From NCBI GenBank assembly GCA_030706735.1, contig JAUZNZ010000002.1, forward strand, positions 1-64,000: 64,000 bases of DNA, in the 5' to 3' direction. The first letter of the stretch is position 1, and each line of letters starts with the position of its first letter. This document shows, piece by piece, positions 43,347-53,312 of the stretch. The stretch comes from Bacteroidota bacterium (GTDB taxonomy: Bacteria; Bacteroidota; Bacteroidia; Chitinophagales; Chitinophagaceae). The position numbers and the translations under genes are program-made. The notes under the pieces are model-generated. The model ran no database searches and had not been told where the DNA came from. It worked only from the letters and a program-made list of their open reading frames with translations.

Positions 43347-45263
43347 CTAACGGCTGATGATCTTCAGCTCGGTTCGCCGGTTAAGCGCGCGGCCACCGGG
43401 CGTGGAATTGTCGGCGACAGGTTGGGTATCGCCCCAGCCTTTATAGGAGAGACGGAGCTGTGGAATGCCCTTGGATAGCAGATAGGTCGTAACCGAACGG
43501 GCCCTGGCTTCCGACAGTTTCAGGTTCTCGGCCTGTTTACCGGAATTGTCGGTATGACCATTGATTTGGATCTTGATGGCCGGATTGTCCCTCATGAATT
43601 GTACGATCTCGTCCAATTCGGCCCGGGATTCCGGTTTCAGGTCGTACCGGTTTGTTTCATAAAAGATGTTCTTCAGGATGACTACGGCATTCGCCTCGAT
43701 GGGCTGCAGAGGAATGTCCATATTATAAGCGGTATCGCCCTGCTCCTTGCTGAGCGGGAAGTTTTCGGAAAACAGCATATAGCCCTTCCTGTTGACATGG
43801 AAGGCATAGTCCTTCCCTTTAGGCAGCGTGATCAGGTAATTTCCCGTTTCATCGGTCTGCAGTTTGCTGACCGGCTCCTGGGTCGAAAGGTCGGTGAGCT
43901 CGACGCTCGAAGGCAATCCTTTATGAGTGGTTTTGTCGAACACCTTTCCCTGCACCCAAAGGGTTTGCGCCGGGCGTACATCGCTGCGTAGTTCGAAGGT
44001 ATACAGATCGAGGCCTCCCCGGCTATCGGCGCGATCGCTGGCATAATAGGCAGTTTTACCGTCTGCAGCGACCACGAGGCTGCCTTCATTTTCAATCGTA
44101 TTGATCGGATATCCCAGGTTCTCCGGCTTTCCCCAGGTTCCCTTCGGGCCCTTCCGGGAGACGAAGAGATCATCTCCTCCGTAGCCGGGATGCCCGTCTG
44201 AGGTGAAATAGAGGCTTTGGTTGTCGGCGTGTATGAATGGGGCGCTTTCGTTGCCCACCGTGTTGATCTCGGGGCCAAGATTCTCCGGCTGCGTCCACTT
44301 GCCGTTGAGCATGCGATGGCTGACATAGAGATCGTTCCCGCCATAACCTCCCGGCCGGCTACTGGTAAAATAAAGGTCCCGTTTATCCGGCGAAAGGGAC
44401 GGGGCGGACTCCCAGAACTCGGTGTTGATCGTCTCCCCTAAATTTTCCGGCGTGCTCCACCCGTCGGGGGTCAGATAAGAGATGTATAGGTCACAGCTGC
44501 CCAGTCCGTCGGGGAAATTGCAGCCGGTGAAGATCAGCCATTGTCCGTCCTGGGAGATGTTTTGCGCACCCTCGTTCATATTCGTATTGATATTGCCCGG
44601 CAGGCTCCTGGCCTTCTCCCAATGGCCACCGATCCGGTCGGACTCATAGAAATCTTCATTCAAATGGTTGACGCGACGGGTGAAGATTAGCTTACTACCG
44701 TCGATAGTGACCGTCGGGTAATATTCGGATACCTCACTGTTCACGCTGTCTCCCAGGTTCAGGGGCTCGAATTTATAATCCCTGGAGGGGTTGGTTGCCG
44801 CATAGTTCAGCGCGAACGTGTAACAAGCCTTTCGGTAATCGCCGGCCTTACGACTCGTCTCGTTGAGGTTGGAAATGGTCAGGAAGAGGTTTACTGCCTG
44901 GAGGGCTTTCTGAAAGGCCCCGACGCCGGCCAGATCGATGGAATACGGCAAATTGAAATCCAGGAAATAATTGCTGTCGATGGATTTGGCCTTCTCATAG
45001 TTCCTTATCGCCTCCGGATAGTTCTTGAGCTGGCCATACATGCCGGCCAGGGAAAGGTAGGCGTCTTCGAAGTTGCTGTCGATCGCAATAGCCTGCCTGA
45101 GCGCCTGGATCGCTCCCGGATAGTCGTCCCCATCTGCCAGTTCCAGGGCCTTCGAATGGTATTGGCCGGCCTTTTTGCTGACTTTTTCCGGGTTGTACTG
45201 TGCCTGCGTCGTAAAGCCGGCCATAAGAACGGGGAGCAGTAATAGTAGGATATGGTTTTTCAT
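43347..45263 (-). CDS. PorE-like protein: TPR, PD40 propeller, CRD and OmpA domains
   Basis: The 638-residue protein has a signal peptide (ending TQAQ), two or three TPR motifs (residues 20-120) and a beta-propeller of PD40 blades at about 180-410, with repeated YFTSxRPGGYGGxDLY-type segments. A carboxypeptidase-like regulatory domain spans about 430-510. A C-terminal OmpA domain (INGHTDNSGKQAENLKLSE near 575) keeps the Asp and Arg that bind diaminopimelate. This order matches PorE of the Porphyromonas type IX machinery, though similar paralogs are common. An alternative ATG is at 45275. Confidence 0.88.
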   Translation of the reverse strand: MKNHILLLLLPVLMAGFTTQAQYNPEKVSKKAGQYHSKALELADGDDYPGAIQALRQAIAIDSNFEDAYLSLAGMYGQLKNYPEAIRNYEKAKSIDSNYFLDFNLPYSIDLAGVGAFQKALQAVNLFLTISNLNETSRKAGDYRKACYTFALNYAATNPSRDYKFEPLNLGDSVNSEVSEYYPTVTIDGSKLIFTRRVNHLNEDFYESDRIGGHWEKARSLPGNINTNMNEGAQNISQDGQWLIFTGCNFPDGLGSCDLYISYLTPDGWSTPENLGETINTEFWESAPSLSPDKRDLYFTSSRPGGYGGNDLYVSHRMLNGKWTQPENLGPEINTVGNESAPFIHADNQSLYFTSDGHPGYGGDDLFVSRKGPKGTWGKPENLGYPINTIENEGSLVVAADGKTAYYASDRADSRGGLDLYTFELRSDVRPAQTLWVQGKVFDKTTHKGLPSSVELTDLSTQEPVSKLQTDETGNYLITLPKGKDYAFHVNRKGYMLFSENFPLSKEQGDTAYNMDIPLQPIEANAVVILKNIFYETNRYDLKPESRAELDEIVQFMRDNPAIKIQINGHTDNSGKQAENLKLSEARARSVTTYLLSKGIPQLRLSYKGWGDTQPVADNSTPGGRALNRRTELKIISR

Positions 45264-45264
45264 T

Positions 45265-45918
45265 TCAGGGGACATTGATATATTTATGGAGCTGGAGGGA
45301 GAGCTCCCATTGGGGATGCTCTTTAATGTATTCGACGATCAGCGGGGTCACCTGGTCGGCCTTACTCCATTCCGGCTGAAGAAAGAGCTTGCAGCCGCGG
45401 GTGACCTGCGCCGCCCATTTCTCCGCCCAATCGAGATCACTCTTATTATATACGACCACCTTCAGTTCATTGGCCAATGGAAGCAGTTCCGGCCGGGGTG
45501 CCTTGAATTTTTTAGGGGAAAGGCAGATCCAATCCCACTCCCCGCTAAGCGGCCAGGCGCCTGAGGTTTCGATATGGGTGGCAAATCCCGCCTTGTAAAG
45601 CCTGTTGGTTAGCGCGGTGCAATCATGCATAAGGGGCTCTCCGCCTGTCACCACGGCCATCCGGGCCGCATATTTCGCTGCTTCCTCGACTATTTCAGCT
45701 ACGCGGACCCTCGGATGCAGACCGGCATTCCAGCTTTCCTTTACATCGCACCAGGAGCACCCCACGTCACAGCCGCCAAGCCGGATGAAATAAGCCGCCT
45801 TTCCCTGGTGATAGCCTTCGCCCTGGAGAGTATAAAAGGCCTCCATGAGAGGCAGGGTCTCGGGGGCAGGCGCCGCAGCGGCCGCATCGGCGGTAATATG
45901 GTCGAAAATGGTCTCCAT
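45265..45918 (-). CDS. queE: 7-carboxy-7-deazaguanine synthase
   Basis: The 217-residue radical SAM enzyme has the family CX3CX2C cluster motif in GGCDVGCSWCDVKESW near residues 49-64 and the FYTLQGEG segment near residue 28. A VTGGEP motif follows near 92. QueE makes the 7-deazaguanine core for queuosine or related tRNA and DNA modifications from the QueD product. It starts 18 bases after folD and its stop is one base from the PorE-like ATG at 45263. Confidence 0.95.
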   Translation of the reverse strand: METIFDHITADAAAAAPAPETLPLMEAFYTLQGEGYHQGKAAYFIRLGGCDVGCSWCDVKESWNAGLHPRVRVAEIVEEAAKYAARMAVVTGGEPLMHDCTALTNRLYKAGFATHIETSGAWPLSGEWDWICLSPKKFKAPRPELLPLANELKVVVYNKSDLDWAEKWAAQVTRGCKLFLQPEWSKADQVTPLIVEYIKEHPQWELSLQLHKYINVP

Positions 45919-45936
45919 GCTTGGAATGGGTCAAAG

Positions 45937-46827
45937 TTAAGCAAGACTGCCTTCATTCCGGTTTGCACAGGCATGATAGCTGTTCTTCATCAGCGCGGCG
46001 ATCGTCATCGGCCCCACACCCCTGGGAACGGGGGTAATGTAGCTGCACCGGGGCGCAACCTCCTCGAATTTGACGTCTCCTTTCAGGGCAAAACCACTCT
46101 TTTTGGAGGCATCGGGCACCCGGGTAATGCCGACATCGATGACGATGGCCCCTTCTTTGACCATCGGGGCCGTAACGAACTCCGGCCTGCCAAGGGCCGC
46201 TACAAGGATATCCGCCTGCTGGCAATGGTCCCGCAGGTTACGCGTATGAGAATGGCAAATGGTGACTGTGCAATTGCCGGGCTGTGAATTACTGCTGAGA
46301 AGTATGCTCATTGGCCTTCCCACGATATTGCTTCGCCCCAGGATCACGGCGTGCATGCCCTTCGTATCTATCTTATAGTGCTCCAGCAACAACATGATGC
46401 CGTGCGGGGTCGCCGAGATAAAACTGGGCGCTCCCTGCACCATCCTCCCTACATTGGCCGGGTGGAACCCGTCTACGTCTTTTGACGGATGCAGGGCATT
46501 GATCACTTTTTCGTCTGAAATATGCTTGGGTAAGGGGAGTTGGACCAGGATGCCATCCACGTCCATATCGTTGTTCAGCTCATCGATCACCTGGAGGAGC
46601 TTATTCTCGCTGATCGACGCCTCCAGTCGGATCAAGGTGGAGTTGAATCCTATTTCGGAGCAGGCCTTCACCTTGGCGCCGACGTAGGTCTCGCTGGCCC
46701 CGTTATTGCCGACAAGCACCGCGGCCAGGTGCGGGATCTTCTTTCCTTCGGCTTTTAGCTGCGCCACCTTGAGCCTCAGGGAATCCTGAATTGCCTTTGA
46801 AACAAATTGTCCATCTAATAATTCCAT
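45937..46827 (-). CDS. folD: bifunctional methylenetetrahydrofolate dehydrogenase/cyclohydrolase
   Basis: The 296-residue enzyme has the FolD motifs: [16 protein letters not shown] with catalytic Tyr and Lys near residues 51-56, VQLPLPKHI near 97, and [10 protein letters not shown] near 168. It makes 10-formyl-tetrahydrofolate via methenyl-THF. The ATG lies 4 bases after TACCTTTG (46839-46832), so the mRNA may be leaderless. queE follows by 18 bases. Confidence 0.97.
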   Translation of the reverse strand: MELLDGQFVSKAIQDSLRLKVAQLKAEGKKIPHLAAVLVGNNGASETYVGAKVKACSEIGFNSTLIRLEASISENKLLQVIDELNNDMDVDGILVQLPLPKHISDEKVINALHPSKDVDGFHPANVGRMVQGAPSFISATPHGIMLLLEHYKIDTKGMHAVILGRSNIVGRPMSILLSSNSQPGNCTVTICHSHTRNLRDHCQQADILVAALGRPEFVTAPMVKEGAIVIDVGITRVPDASKKSGFALKGDVKFEEVAPRCSYITPVPRGVGPMTIAALMKNSYHACANRNEGSLA

Positions 46828-46983
46828 GGCGCAAAGGTAGTATTCGGAGGGGACTATGCGAAACAGCTGCGGCGAACAGAATACCCGGATACGTTGGCGT
46901 ATGCCCCTGCGTGGCGATGTGAAAATATTTGAATAATTGCAGCATTTGGAGCTAAAAGGATGTCTGAGTTAGAGGGGACTGCG

Positions 46984-47010
46984 AAATTTAACATTTTTTT
47001 TGTTAAATTT
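46984..47010. repeat. perfect inverted repeat in the susC promoter region
   Basis: AAATTTAACA (46984-46993) and TGTTAAATTT (47001-47010) are a perfect 10-base inverted repeat around seven T. The right arm contains TTG at 47000-47002, placed 19 bases before a weak -7 box TAATTTAC (47022-47029). It may be an operator site or an RNA hairpin. Confidence 0.5.
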
Positions 47011-47056
47011 AAAAGTTCCTATAATTTACAGCCCAAACTAAAAAAACTCAAGTCAC

Positions 47057-50000
47057 ATGAGAAAATTTCTAACACTGTTAGCAGTGCTGGTACTGTATTC
47101 GGTATCGGTATTCGCGCAAACAAAAGTAGTCACAGGAAGGATTACGGACCTGCAGGGACAACCAATTCCATTTTCATCAGTTCGGATCAAGGGTACAAAG
47201 ATGGGAACGAGCGCCGATGCCGATGGGAATTTTTCTCTCAGGGCAAAGACAGGAGATGTGCTGGTGATATCGGGTGCCGGTATCAACTCGAGAGAGGTAG
47301 CCGTCACTCCCGACGCGGCTCCGTTGGCCATTCAGGTGGAACGCAGCACAGCCGCCCTGACGGAAGTCGTCGTTACGGCTCTTGGTGTCCAGAGGGAGGC
47401 AAAGGAACTGGGATACGCTCAAACCAGCATCAATAATAAGACATTGACTGCCGCCAAATCGGTCAATGTACAGCAGGCACTGAACGGGAAAGTTTCAGGC
47501 TTGAATATCTCAACGGTCAATAGCGGGGTATTCGAGAACGCCAAGATCAATATCCGCGGGATCCGCTCCCTGACGGGTAACAACCAGCCGATGCTGGTCG
47601 TCGACGGCGCTCCCACGCCTCTTGGCTATCTCTCTTCCATCCCCCCGGACGATGTCGCGGACATCACAATTTTGAAAAGCGCCGCTTCAGCCGCCATCTA
47701 CGGCCCGGACGCAGTGAACGGGGTTATTATCATTACGACAAGAAGAGGCTCCCGGAAACCTACGGTCAATATCAGCTCGACCGTTGAGGCGTCAAGGGTA
47801 TCCTTCTTCCCCAAATTGCAACGGCAGTTCGGTGACGGGGCCGGGGAGATCATCGACCCGAATGGCGGTTATGGATATGTGCCTTATGAGAACCAGCAGT
47901 ACGGCCCCATGTTCGACGGCACGATCAAGCCCATCGGACCAGTGCTGGAGGATGGTTCGCAGCAGAGCGGTCCCTACAATGACAGCCATTACAAGGATAA
48001 GGTCAAATTCTGGAATACGGGCCTGACCACCCAGAATGCGGTATCCATCGCCGGCGAAGATTTCTTCATGAGCGTGGAAGATGCCAATATCAAAGGGCTG
48101 GTTCCCCATGACGTGAACCGCCGCACGAGCCTTCGGTTCAACGGAGGTAAGAAATACGGCGGTTTCTCGGTCAACTACGGACTGAACTATATCCTTAATA
48201 ATTATAATGTAGTCAATGAGAACGGTTTCCAGACTTCCTTTCCGGGCGCCTATGACGGCGGTCTGTTCTTCCTCGTAGAACAGGTGGCCTCCAACGTGCC
48301 GCTGCTTAGCTATGCGGATCAAAACAGCAAGTATGGCCAGTTCTCTAATTATTACAACGAATTTGCGGTCAACCCTTACTGGTTGATCCAGAACATCCGC
48401 AGCAAGGGAAGGACCGATAATATCCTGGGAAATATCGATCTGAACTACCAGTTCGCTCCCTGGCTTAAGGCTACGGCAAGGGTAAGCTCGACCCTGAACT
48501 TCTACGGCAATAAGAACACCAATTCGCCGGTCGTGGTGTCGGACTGGGCTGCTGCCCATCGTAGCGCTACCCAGTATTCGAACAGGCTGGGCGCCGAATC
48601 CGATGACCAGGGATATACGTCCCGGATCAACCTGGATTATTTCCTGAGCGGCGATCATAAGATCGTAAATGATCTGAACATCAACTATCTCATCGGTGGC
48701 TCGATTCGTCAGGATCGTGCGAAGGATGTCGCGCTGGGAGGCAATAACCTGGTGGTTCCCTATCTTTTCAATGTGGCAGTTCGCAGCGGCGACGCCAATG
48801 TGCCTTTATATCCGAATGACAACTATGATATAACGTCTCGCCTGTTATCTGCATACGGTACGGTGCGATTTAGCTACAAGGGTTGGGCGAACGTCGAATT
48901 TACAGGCCGTAATGACTGGGATAGCCGTTTGTTGCAACAAAACCGCTCCTTCTTCTATCCGGCGGCCAATGCCTCACTGGTACTTTCCGACGTGGTCGGC
49001 GCATTGCAGAACAGCAATACGATCTCATTCGTGAAGTTAAGGGGCGCTGTTTCTAAATCCGGTAATGTGAACCTTGCGCCTTATTCGCTCGCGGCAACCT
49101 ACTCTCAGCCGGGTGGCTTTCCCTATGGCAATGTGGTGGGTTTCACGGCTAACAATACCATTCCCAATTCCAACCTGAAACCCGAGTTTGTAAATACCCG
49201 GGAGATCGGCATGGAACTGGGCTTCCTGAAGAACAGGATCGATTTCGAAGCGACCTACTATTACCAGAAGAATACCAACCAGATCCTGCAGGTTACCCAG
49301 TCATGGACCACCGGCTATTCGGTAGGTCTGGCAAACGCTGCGGATTTCAACAACTACGGCGTGGAAATGGATCTCCGCCTGACCCCATTGATCAGGATCG
49401 GGGAAGGCAGGCTTGATTTCCGGATCAATGCAACGTACAATAATAATAAAGTGACCAGCACGTTGGGCAATGTACCCGTGGTGATCGGCGGCAATAACGG
49501 CTTTATCCAAAATGCCGTGGGTTATCCTACAGTAAACAATATCGCCACTGTCGGGGCGCCGGCCTTCCAGTTCCAGTTGTCCGATTACCTCAGGGACTCG
49601 GCTACCGGCAAAGTCATCGTAGACCCGGTCACCGGATACCCGACCCAGTCTCCCGGATTAGCGATCAAGGGCAGGTCCCTGCCGCTGTGGATCGTCGGTC
49701 TGACGCCTCAATACACGATAGGCAATTTTTCGGTTAGCATGACCTGGGATTTCAAGGGCGGACATGACTTCTACTCAGGCCTCGGCCCGGACGAAGATTT
49801 CGCCGGCATCAGCTTGCGCAGCGCAGAGTACGGCCGCAAACGGTTCGTGTTCCCCAACTCGGTTGTCATGGGATCGGGCGGCAAATACGTTCCCAATACG
49901 AATATTCAGACCCAGGACGGCAACTATAACTTCTGGACTGGTGCCAATACCAACACAGGCATTGCTACAAACTATTATTCCAGCGCCGCCGCATGGAGGT

Positions 50001-50239
50001 TGAGGGAATTGACCATATCCTACAGCCTGCCCAACAAATGGATCGGTGGCGGAAAGACCATCAAGAAAGTGACCGTATCCGCAGTCGGCAAGAATTTGTT
50101 ATTATTAGTTCCGAAGTCGAACCAGTGGGGTGATCCGGAGTTCAACTATTCGACCACTGGCAATACGTTCGGTTTGGCCAGCGGCTTCCAGGCACCTCCC
50201 AGCAGACTGTTTGGGGGATCTATCGCGGTAACATTTTAA
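47057..50239 (+). CDS. SusC/RagA-type TonB-linked outer membrane transporter
   Basis: The 1060-residue protein has a signal peptide (ending SVFAQ) and an N-terminal carboxypeptidase-like domain (VVTGRITDLQGQPIPFSSV near residue 25). A TonB-box-like TEVVVTALG follows near residue 97, then a plug domain with ADITILKSAASAAIYGPDAVNGVIIITT, given as LKSAASAAIYGP near residue 215, and a large beta-barrel. It imports oligomeric nutrients in complex with the SusD lipoprotein encoded 20 bases downstream. No sigma/anti-sigma pair or enzyme is nearby, so the substrate is unknown. Confidence 0.95.
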   Translation: MRKFLTLLAVLVLYSVSVFAQTKVVTGRITDLQGQPIPFSSVRIKGTKMGTSADADGNFSLRAKTGDVLVISGAGINSREVAVTPDAAPLAIQVERSTAALTEVVVTALGVQREAKELGYAQTSINNKTLTAAKSVNVQQALNGKVSGLNISTVNSGVFENAKINIRGIRSLTGNNQPMLVVDGAPTPLGYLSSIPPDDVADITILKSAASAAIYGPDAVNGVIIITTRRGSRKPTVNISSTVEASRVSFFPKLQRQFGDGAGEIIDPNGGYGYVPYENQQYGPMFDGTIKPIGPVLEDGSQQSGPYNDSHYKDKVKFWNTGLTTQNAVSIAGEDFFMSVEDANIKGLVPHDVNRRTSLRFNGGKKYGGFSVNYGLNYILNNYNVVNENGFQTSFPGAYDGGLFFLVEQVASNVPLLSYADQNSKYGQFSNYYNEFAVNPYWLIQNIRSKGRTDNILGNIDLNYQFAPWLKATARVSSTLNFYGNKNTNSPVVVSDWAAAHRSATQYSNRLGAESDDQGYTSRINLDYFLSGDHKIVNDLNINYLIGGSIRQDRAKDVALGGNNLVVPYLFNVAVRSGDANVPLYPNDNYDITSRLLSAYGTVRFSYKGWANVEFTGRNDWDSRLLQQNRSFFYPAANASLVLSDVVGALQNSNTISFVKLRGAVSKSGNVNLAPYSLAATYSQPGGFPYGNVVGFTANNTIPNSNLKPEFVNTREIGMELGFLKNRIDFEATYYYQKNTNQILQVTQSWTTGYSVGLANAADFNNYGVEMDLRLTPLIRIGEGRLDFRINATYNNNKVTSTLGNVPVVIGGNNGFIQNAVGYPTVNNIATVGAPAFQFQLSDYLRDSATGKVIVDPVTGYPTQSPGLAIKGRSLPLWIVGLTPQYTIGNFSVSMTWDFKGGHDFYSGLGPDEDFAGISLRSAEYGRKRFVFPNSVVMGSGGKYVPNTNIQTQDGNYNFWTGANTNTGIATNYYSSAAAWRLRELTISYSLPNKWIGGGKTIKKVTVSAVGKNLLLLVPKSNQWGDPEFNYSTTGNTFGLASGFQAPPSRLFGGSIAVTF

Positions 50240-50259
50240 TTAATTCTAAAGGACTTTAC

Positions 50260-51801
50260 ATGAAACGAATAAATAATCACCTTCTTAAAGTAATCCTGGC
50301 AGGCATCATATTGACTGGGTGTAACAAGAATTATCTCAATGTCAACAATGACCCCAACCGGGTAACAGACGCGAACGTTACGGCCGAGCTGATCTTCCCC
50401 CAGGCTGAGGCGACAGTAGGCAACAGGGCCGCAAGCGCCAATTTCCTGTTCCTGGACCACTGGATCGGATATTTCGCACAGAACGGAACCTTCGCGCCAC
50501 AGCAGAATGAGATCACCTATAACATCGATTTCAGTTTTGGGAACACGCTCTTTATAAATCACTTTGACGTCCTTTTCGATCTCCATCAGTGTCAGGTCAA
50601 GGGACTCGCCGGCGGAGATACAGCCCTGGCAGGAGCCTCCATGGTGCTTGCCGCCAAATTGTGGCAGGAACTGGTGGATCTGTATGGTGATATTCCCTAT
50701 TCGCAGACCTTCCAGGTGGCCACGATCACTTCGCCTGCATATGATAAGGCGCAGGATATTTATAATGACCTGCAGAAGAAATTGGATACGGCCATCACTT
50801 ATCTGAGCGGCAGCGTACCCAATAAATTCGCCGCCGCAGACATCATCGCGCATGGCAATACGAACGAATGGATCCTTCTGGCCAATACCTTGAAATTGCG
50901 TCTCCTCATCCGCCAGTCGGAGATCAGCGGCTTCAACCCCTCGGCTGACATTGCCAAGATACTCGCCAAAGGAGGTGTCCTGATGGCAGGTCAATCGGTG
51001 AGCGTCAATCCTGGTTATTCCAACCAGGCCGGCAAACAGAACCCTTTCTATGCAAACTTCGGCTTTACTCCGACCGGCGTTCAATCCACCACGGCCGATG
51101 ACGCGAATGCCTATATCGTTAAATTGGAAAAGACCGATAACGATCCGCGGCTTTCCCGGTTCTTCTATCCGGTTGGATTCGCCGGATCGAATTTTGTGGG
51201 AGACGTGTTTGGTGACCTCCAGTCAAACATCCCGGTGGGTTCCGCAAGCTCTTATTTTGGGCCTGGTTTGATCGGCGATCCCGGAGGGAGCGGCGACGTC
51301 ACCGCGGGACCTGGATCTTCACAGGATCAGTGGATCGTCCCTTCTTTCGAGAGCATGTTCTGGTACGCCGAAGCGGTCGCTCGTGGTTGGATCCCGGGCA
51401 ATGCACAGACGGCATATGCAGCTGCGGTGACTGAAAACTTTGTTTGGCTTGGCGTTCCAAACGCTGCTGCTGCCGCCACAAGTTATATGTCCGGCGCGGC
51501 GGATGCTGATCCCAATACCCTTGCCGGACTGGGAACCCCCTTCCTGAAGGATCAATTCATCGCCTATCAAAAATACCGTGCGCTGGTGGGTATCGATCCG
51601 CTGGAAGCTTATTCAGATATCAGGCGCCTGAATATTCTCACAGACAATTCCTACATTTCCGCTGCCCCGGGCAAGTTATCCAACAGCATCCCTGTGCGGT
51701 TATTGTATCCGCAAAGCGAATACACATCCAATTCGACAAATGTTTTAAAAGAAGGTACCATCAGTCCGTTCACCTCGAAAATTTTCTGGGACACCAATTA
51801 G
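50260..51801 (+). CDS. SusD/RagB-type nutrient-binding lipoprotein
   Basis: The 513-residue lipoprotein has a signal peptide with lipobox (LTGC near residue 21) and the helical TPR-like SusD fold. The N-terminal LNVNNDPNRVTDANVTAELIFPQ segment, given as NVNNDPNRVTDANV, is typical of the SusD-like family 2 group. It caps the SusC barrel and binds the ligand on the cell surface. It is 20 bases after susC and 41 bases before the DUF1735 gene. Confidence 0.94.
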   Translation: MKRINNHLLKVILAGIILTGCNKNYLNVNNDPNRVTDANVTAELIFPQAEATVGNRAASANFLFLDHWIGYFAQNGTFAPQQNEITYNIDFSFGNTLFINHFDVLFDLHQCQVKGLAGGDTALAGASMVLAAKLWQELVDLYGDIPYSQTFQVATITSPAYDKAQDIYNDLQKKLDTAITYLSGSVPNKFAAADIIAHGNTNEWILLANTLKLRLLIRQSEISGFNPSADIAKILAKGGVLMAGQSVSVNPGYSNQAGKQNPFYANFGFTPTGVQSTTADDANAYIVKLEKTDNDPRLSRFFYPVGFAGSNFVGDVFGDLQSNIPVGSASSYFGPGLIGDPGGSGDVTAGPGSSQDQWIVPSFESMFWYAEAVARGWIPGNAQTAYAAAVTENFVWLGVPNAAAAATSYMSGAADADPNTLAGLGTPFLKDQFIAYQKYRALVGIDPLEAYSDIRRLNILTDNSYISAAPGKLSNSIPVRLLYPQSEYTSNSTNVLKEGTISPFTSKIFWDTN

Positions 51802-51842
51802 TGATCTTCTTTTAATTTATTTAATAAAGTAAAAATCAAAAT

Positions 51843-52814
51843 ATGAAATTACATTTTATAAAGCCCCTCTCCCTCGCAGTCCTGGTCCTTTCCCTGACCC
51901 TGGCAAGCTGCCTGAAGGATAAGGCGTACGATAACGGGGAGATCCAATCCCTGCAGGGCTCGGGTATCAAGGTGATCAGCATCGGTACCTATGTAAGCAG
52001 CCAGGCCAATTTCGCCTCGTACGCCTACAATTCGTCCGCCAAGGATACCGTGGTAAACCTGATACCGGTTGAATTGGGTGGCCCTTCCGCCGCTCCATCG
52101 GATATCCATGTTAAGCTTGTCGAAAACGACCAATTGGTCACCGATTACAACACGAACAACGGGACGGACTATGCTCCCCCGACGGGCCTCTTCACAGTGG
52201 TGAATTCCGGCGGCGTGGTCACGATCCCCAAAGGGTCTCGCGTAGGTTACCTGCAGATCAAATTTGTCCCCAATGACCTGATCGGAACCGATTATGCTCT
52301 GGGCTATAGTGTCAGCTCTGTTCAGGAGCCGGGATATACGATTAGCGCCAACCTGAAAGATGGTATCGCGGCCATCCTCATCAAGAATAAATATGACGGA
52401 CTGTACACGTTGCGTGAACTGACGACCGGTTGGGGTGCATACAGCATTGCCGACGGTCAGGAGTATACCTGGCCAAGTCCGGTTGGATTTGCTACCGTTG
52501 GTTCCAACTCCAACCTCATCAGCACACAGGAAGTCGGCGTGGCCCAGGTTGCCTTCGCGCCAGGTGGCGGTCTTGCCGGTTTCGGCGCAGCGACACCACA
52601 GTATAACTTCGATCCCACAACCGATAAGCTGACCAGCATCACCAACCTCACGCCCGATAGCAGGAATAGGGCCTTTCCGATGAATCCCGCTATCACGACA
52701 AGCCGTTTCGACAATGCGACCCACAATATCTATCTGGATTATGAAATGACGCAGAACGGACGGCCTATTCAGTACATTTATGATACGTTGATCTATATAG
52801 GGCCCCGGAATTAA
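51843..52814 (+). CDS. DUF1735-type surface lipoprotein
   Basis: The 323-residue lipoprotein has a lipobox (LASC near residue 23). It has an N-terminal beta-sandwich like DUF1735/BT_3987 (VPVELGG-like LIPVELGGPSAAPSDIHV near residue 73), a YLQIKFVPNDL-type segment and a C-terminal unassigned domain. Proteins of this kind accompany SusC/SusD pairs and often bind glycans on the surface. There is no catalytic motif that I recognise. A strong terminator ends the operon. Confidence 0.8.
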   Translation: MKLHFIKPLSLAVLVLSLTLASCLKDKAYDNGEIQSLQGSGIKVISIGTYVSSQANFASYAYNSSAKDTVVNLIPVELGGPSAAPSDIHVKLVENDQLVTDYNTNNGTDYAPPTGLFTVVNSGGVVTIPKGSRVGYLQIKFVPNDLIGTDYALGYSVSSVQEPGYTISANLKDGIAAILIKNKYDGLYTLRELTTGWGAYSIADGQEYTWPSPVGFATVGSNSNLISTQEVGVAQVAFAPGGGLAGFGAATPQYNFDPTTDKLTSITNLTPDSRNRAFPMNPAITTSRFDNATHNIYLDYEMTQNGRPIQYIYDTLIYIGPRN

Positions 52815-52835
52815 TCGGCTCTACACGTTGAATAT

Positions 52836-52867
52836 GGCCGCCCGGCACCGCCGGGCGGCCTTTTTTT
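52836..52867 (+). terminator. terminator of the SusC/SusD operon
   Basis: A perfect 11-bp stem GGCCGCCCGGC / GCCGGGCGGCC with an ACC loop is followed by seven T, 22 bases after the stop. Confidence 0.95.
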
Positions 52868-52915
52868 AATCCCTCCGCTTATACGATTTCCTTATTTTTG
52901 CATGAAATACGACCT

Positions 52916-53230
52916 ATGGCTGAGCAGCAACAAGCTAATAATCAATTAAATATCGAAATAAGCGAGGAGACCGCCGAAGGCGAGTACGCCAACCTGGCTA
53001 TCATTACCCACTCCCATGCTGAATTTGTGATCGACTTCGTGAATGTCATGCCCGGCACGCCCAAGAGCAAGGTGAAGTCCAGGATCATCCTGACGCCCCA
53101 ACATGCTAAGCGCTTCATGAAAGCCCTGGTGGAGAATCTTGGGCGCTTCGAAGCCGCCAACGGCAAAATACAGGATCTGGAAGAAGTGCAGCTCCCCCTC
53201 AATTTCGGAGGCCCGACAGCCCAGGCCTAG
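52916..53230 (+). CDS. DUF3467 family protein
   Basis: The 104-residue protein fits DUF3467: EYANLAIITHSHAEFVIDFV near residue 24, and SRIILTPQHAKRFMKAL near residue 57. Function is unknown; no signal peptide or membrane segment is present. The ATG at 52916 is used; a TATTTTTG box (52893-52900) lies 15 bases upstream, so the in-frame TTG at 52898 falls inside the promoter. It converges on radC with an 82-base gap. Confidence 0.85.
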   Translation: MAEQQQANNQLNIEISEETAEGEYANLAIITHSHAEFVIDFVNVMPGTPKSKVKSRIILTPQHAKRFMKALVENLGRFEAANGKIQDLEEVQLPLNFGGPTAQA

Positions 53231-53312
53231 CCTAAATAGCTCGCCGGATATCCAGTTCTTCTGTCTTCTCCGGCCCGGCGGTATTTGTCTCGTCGTATTG
53301 CGCCCCACTTCC

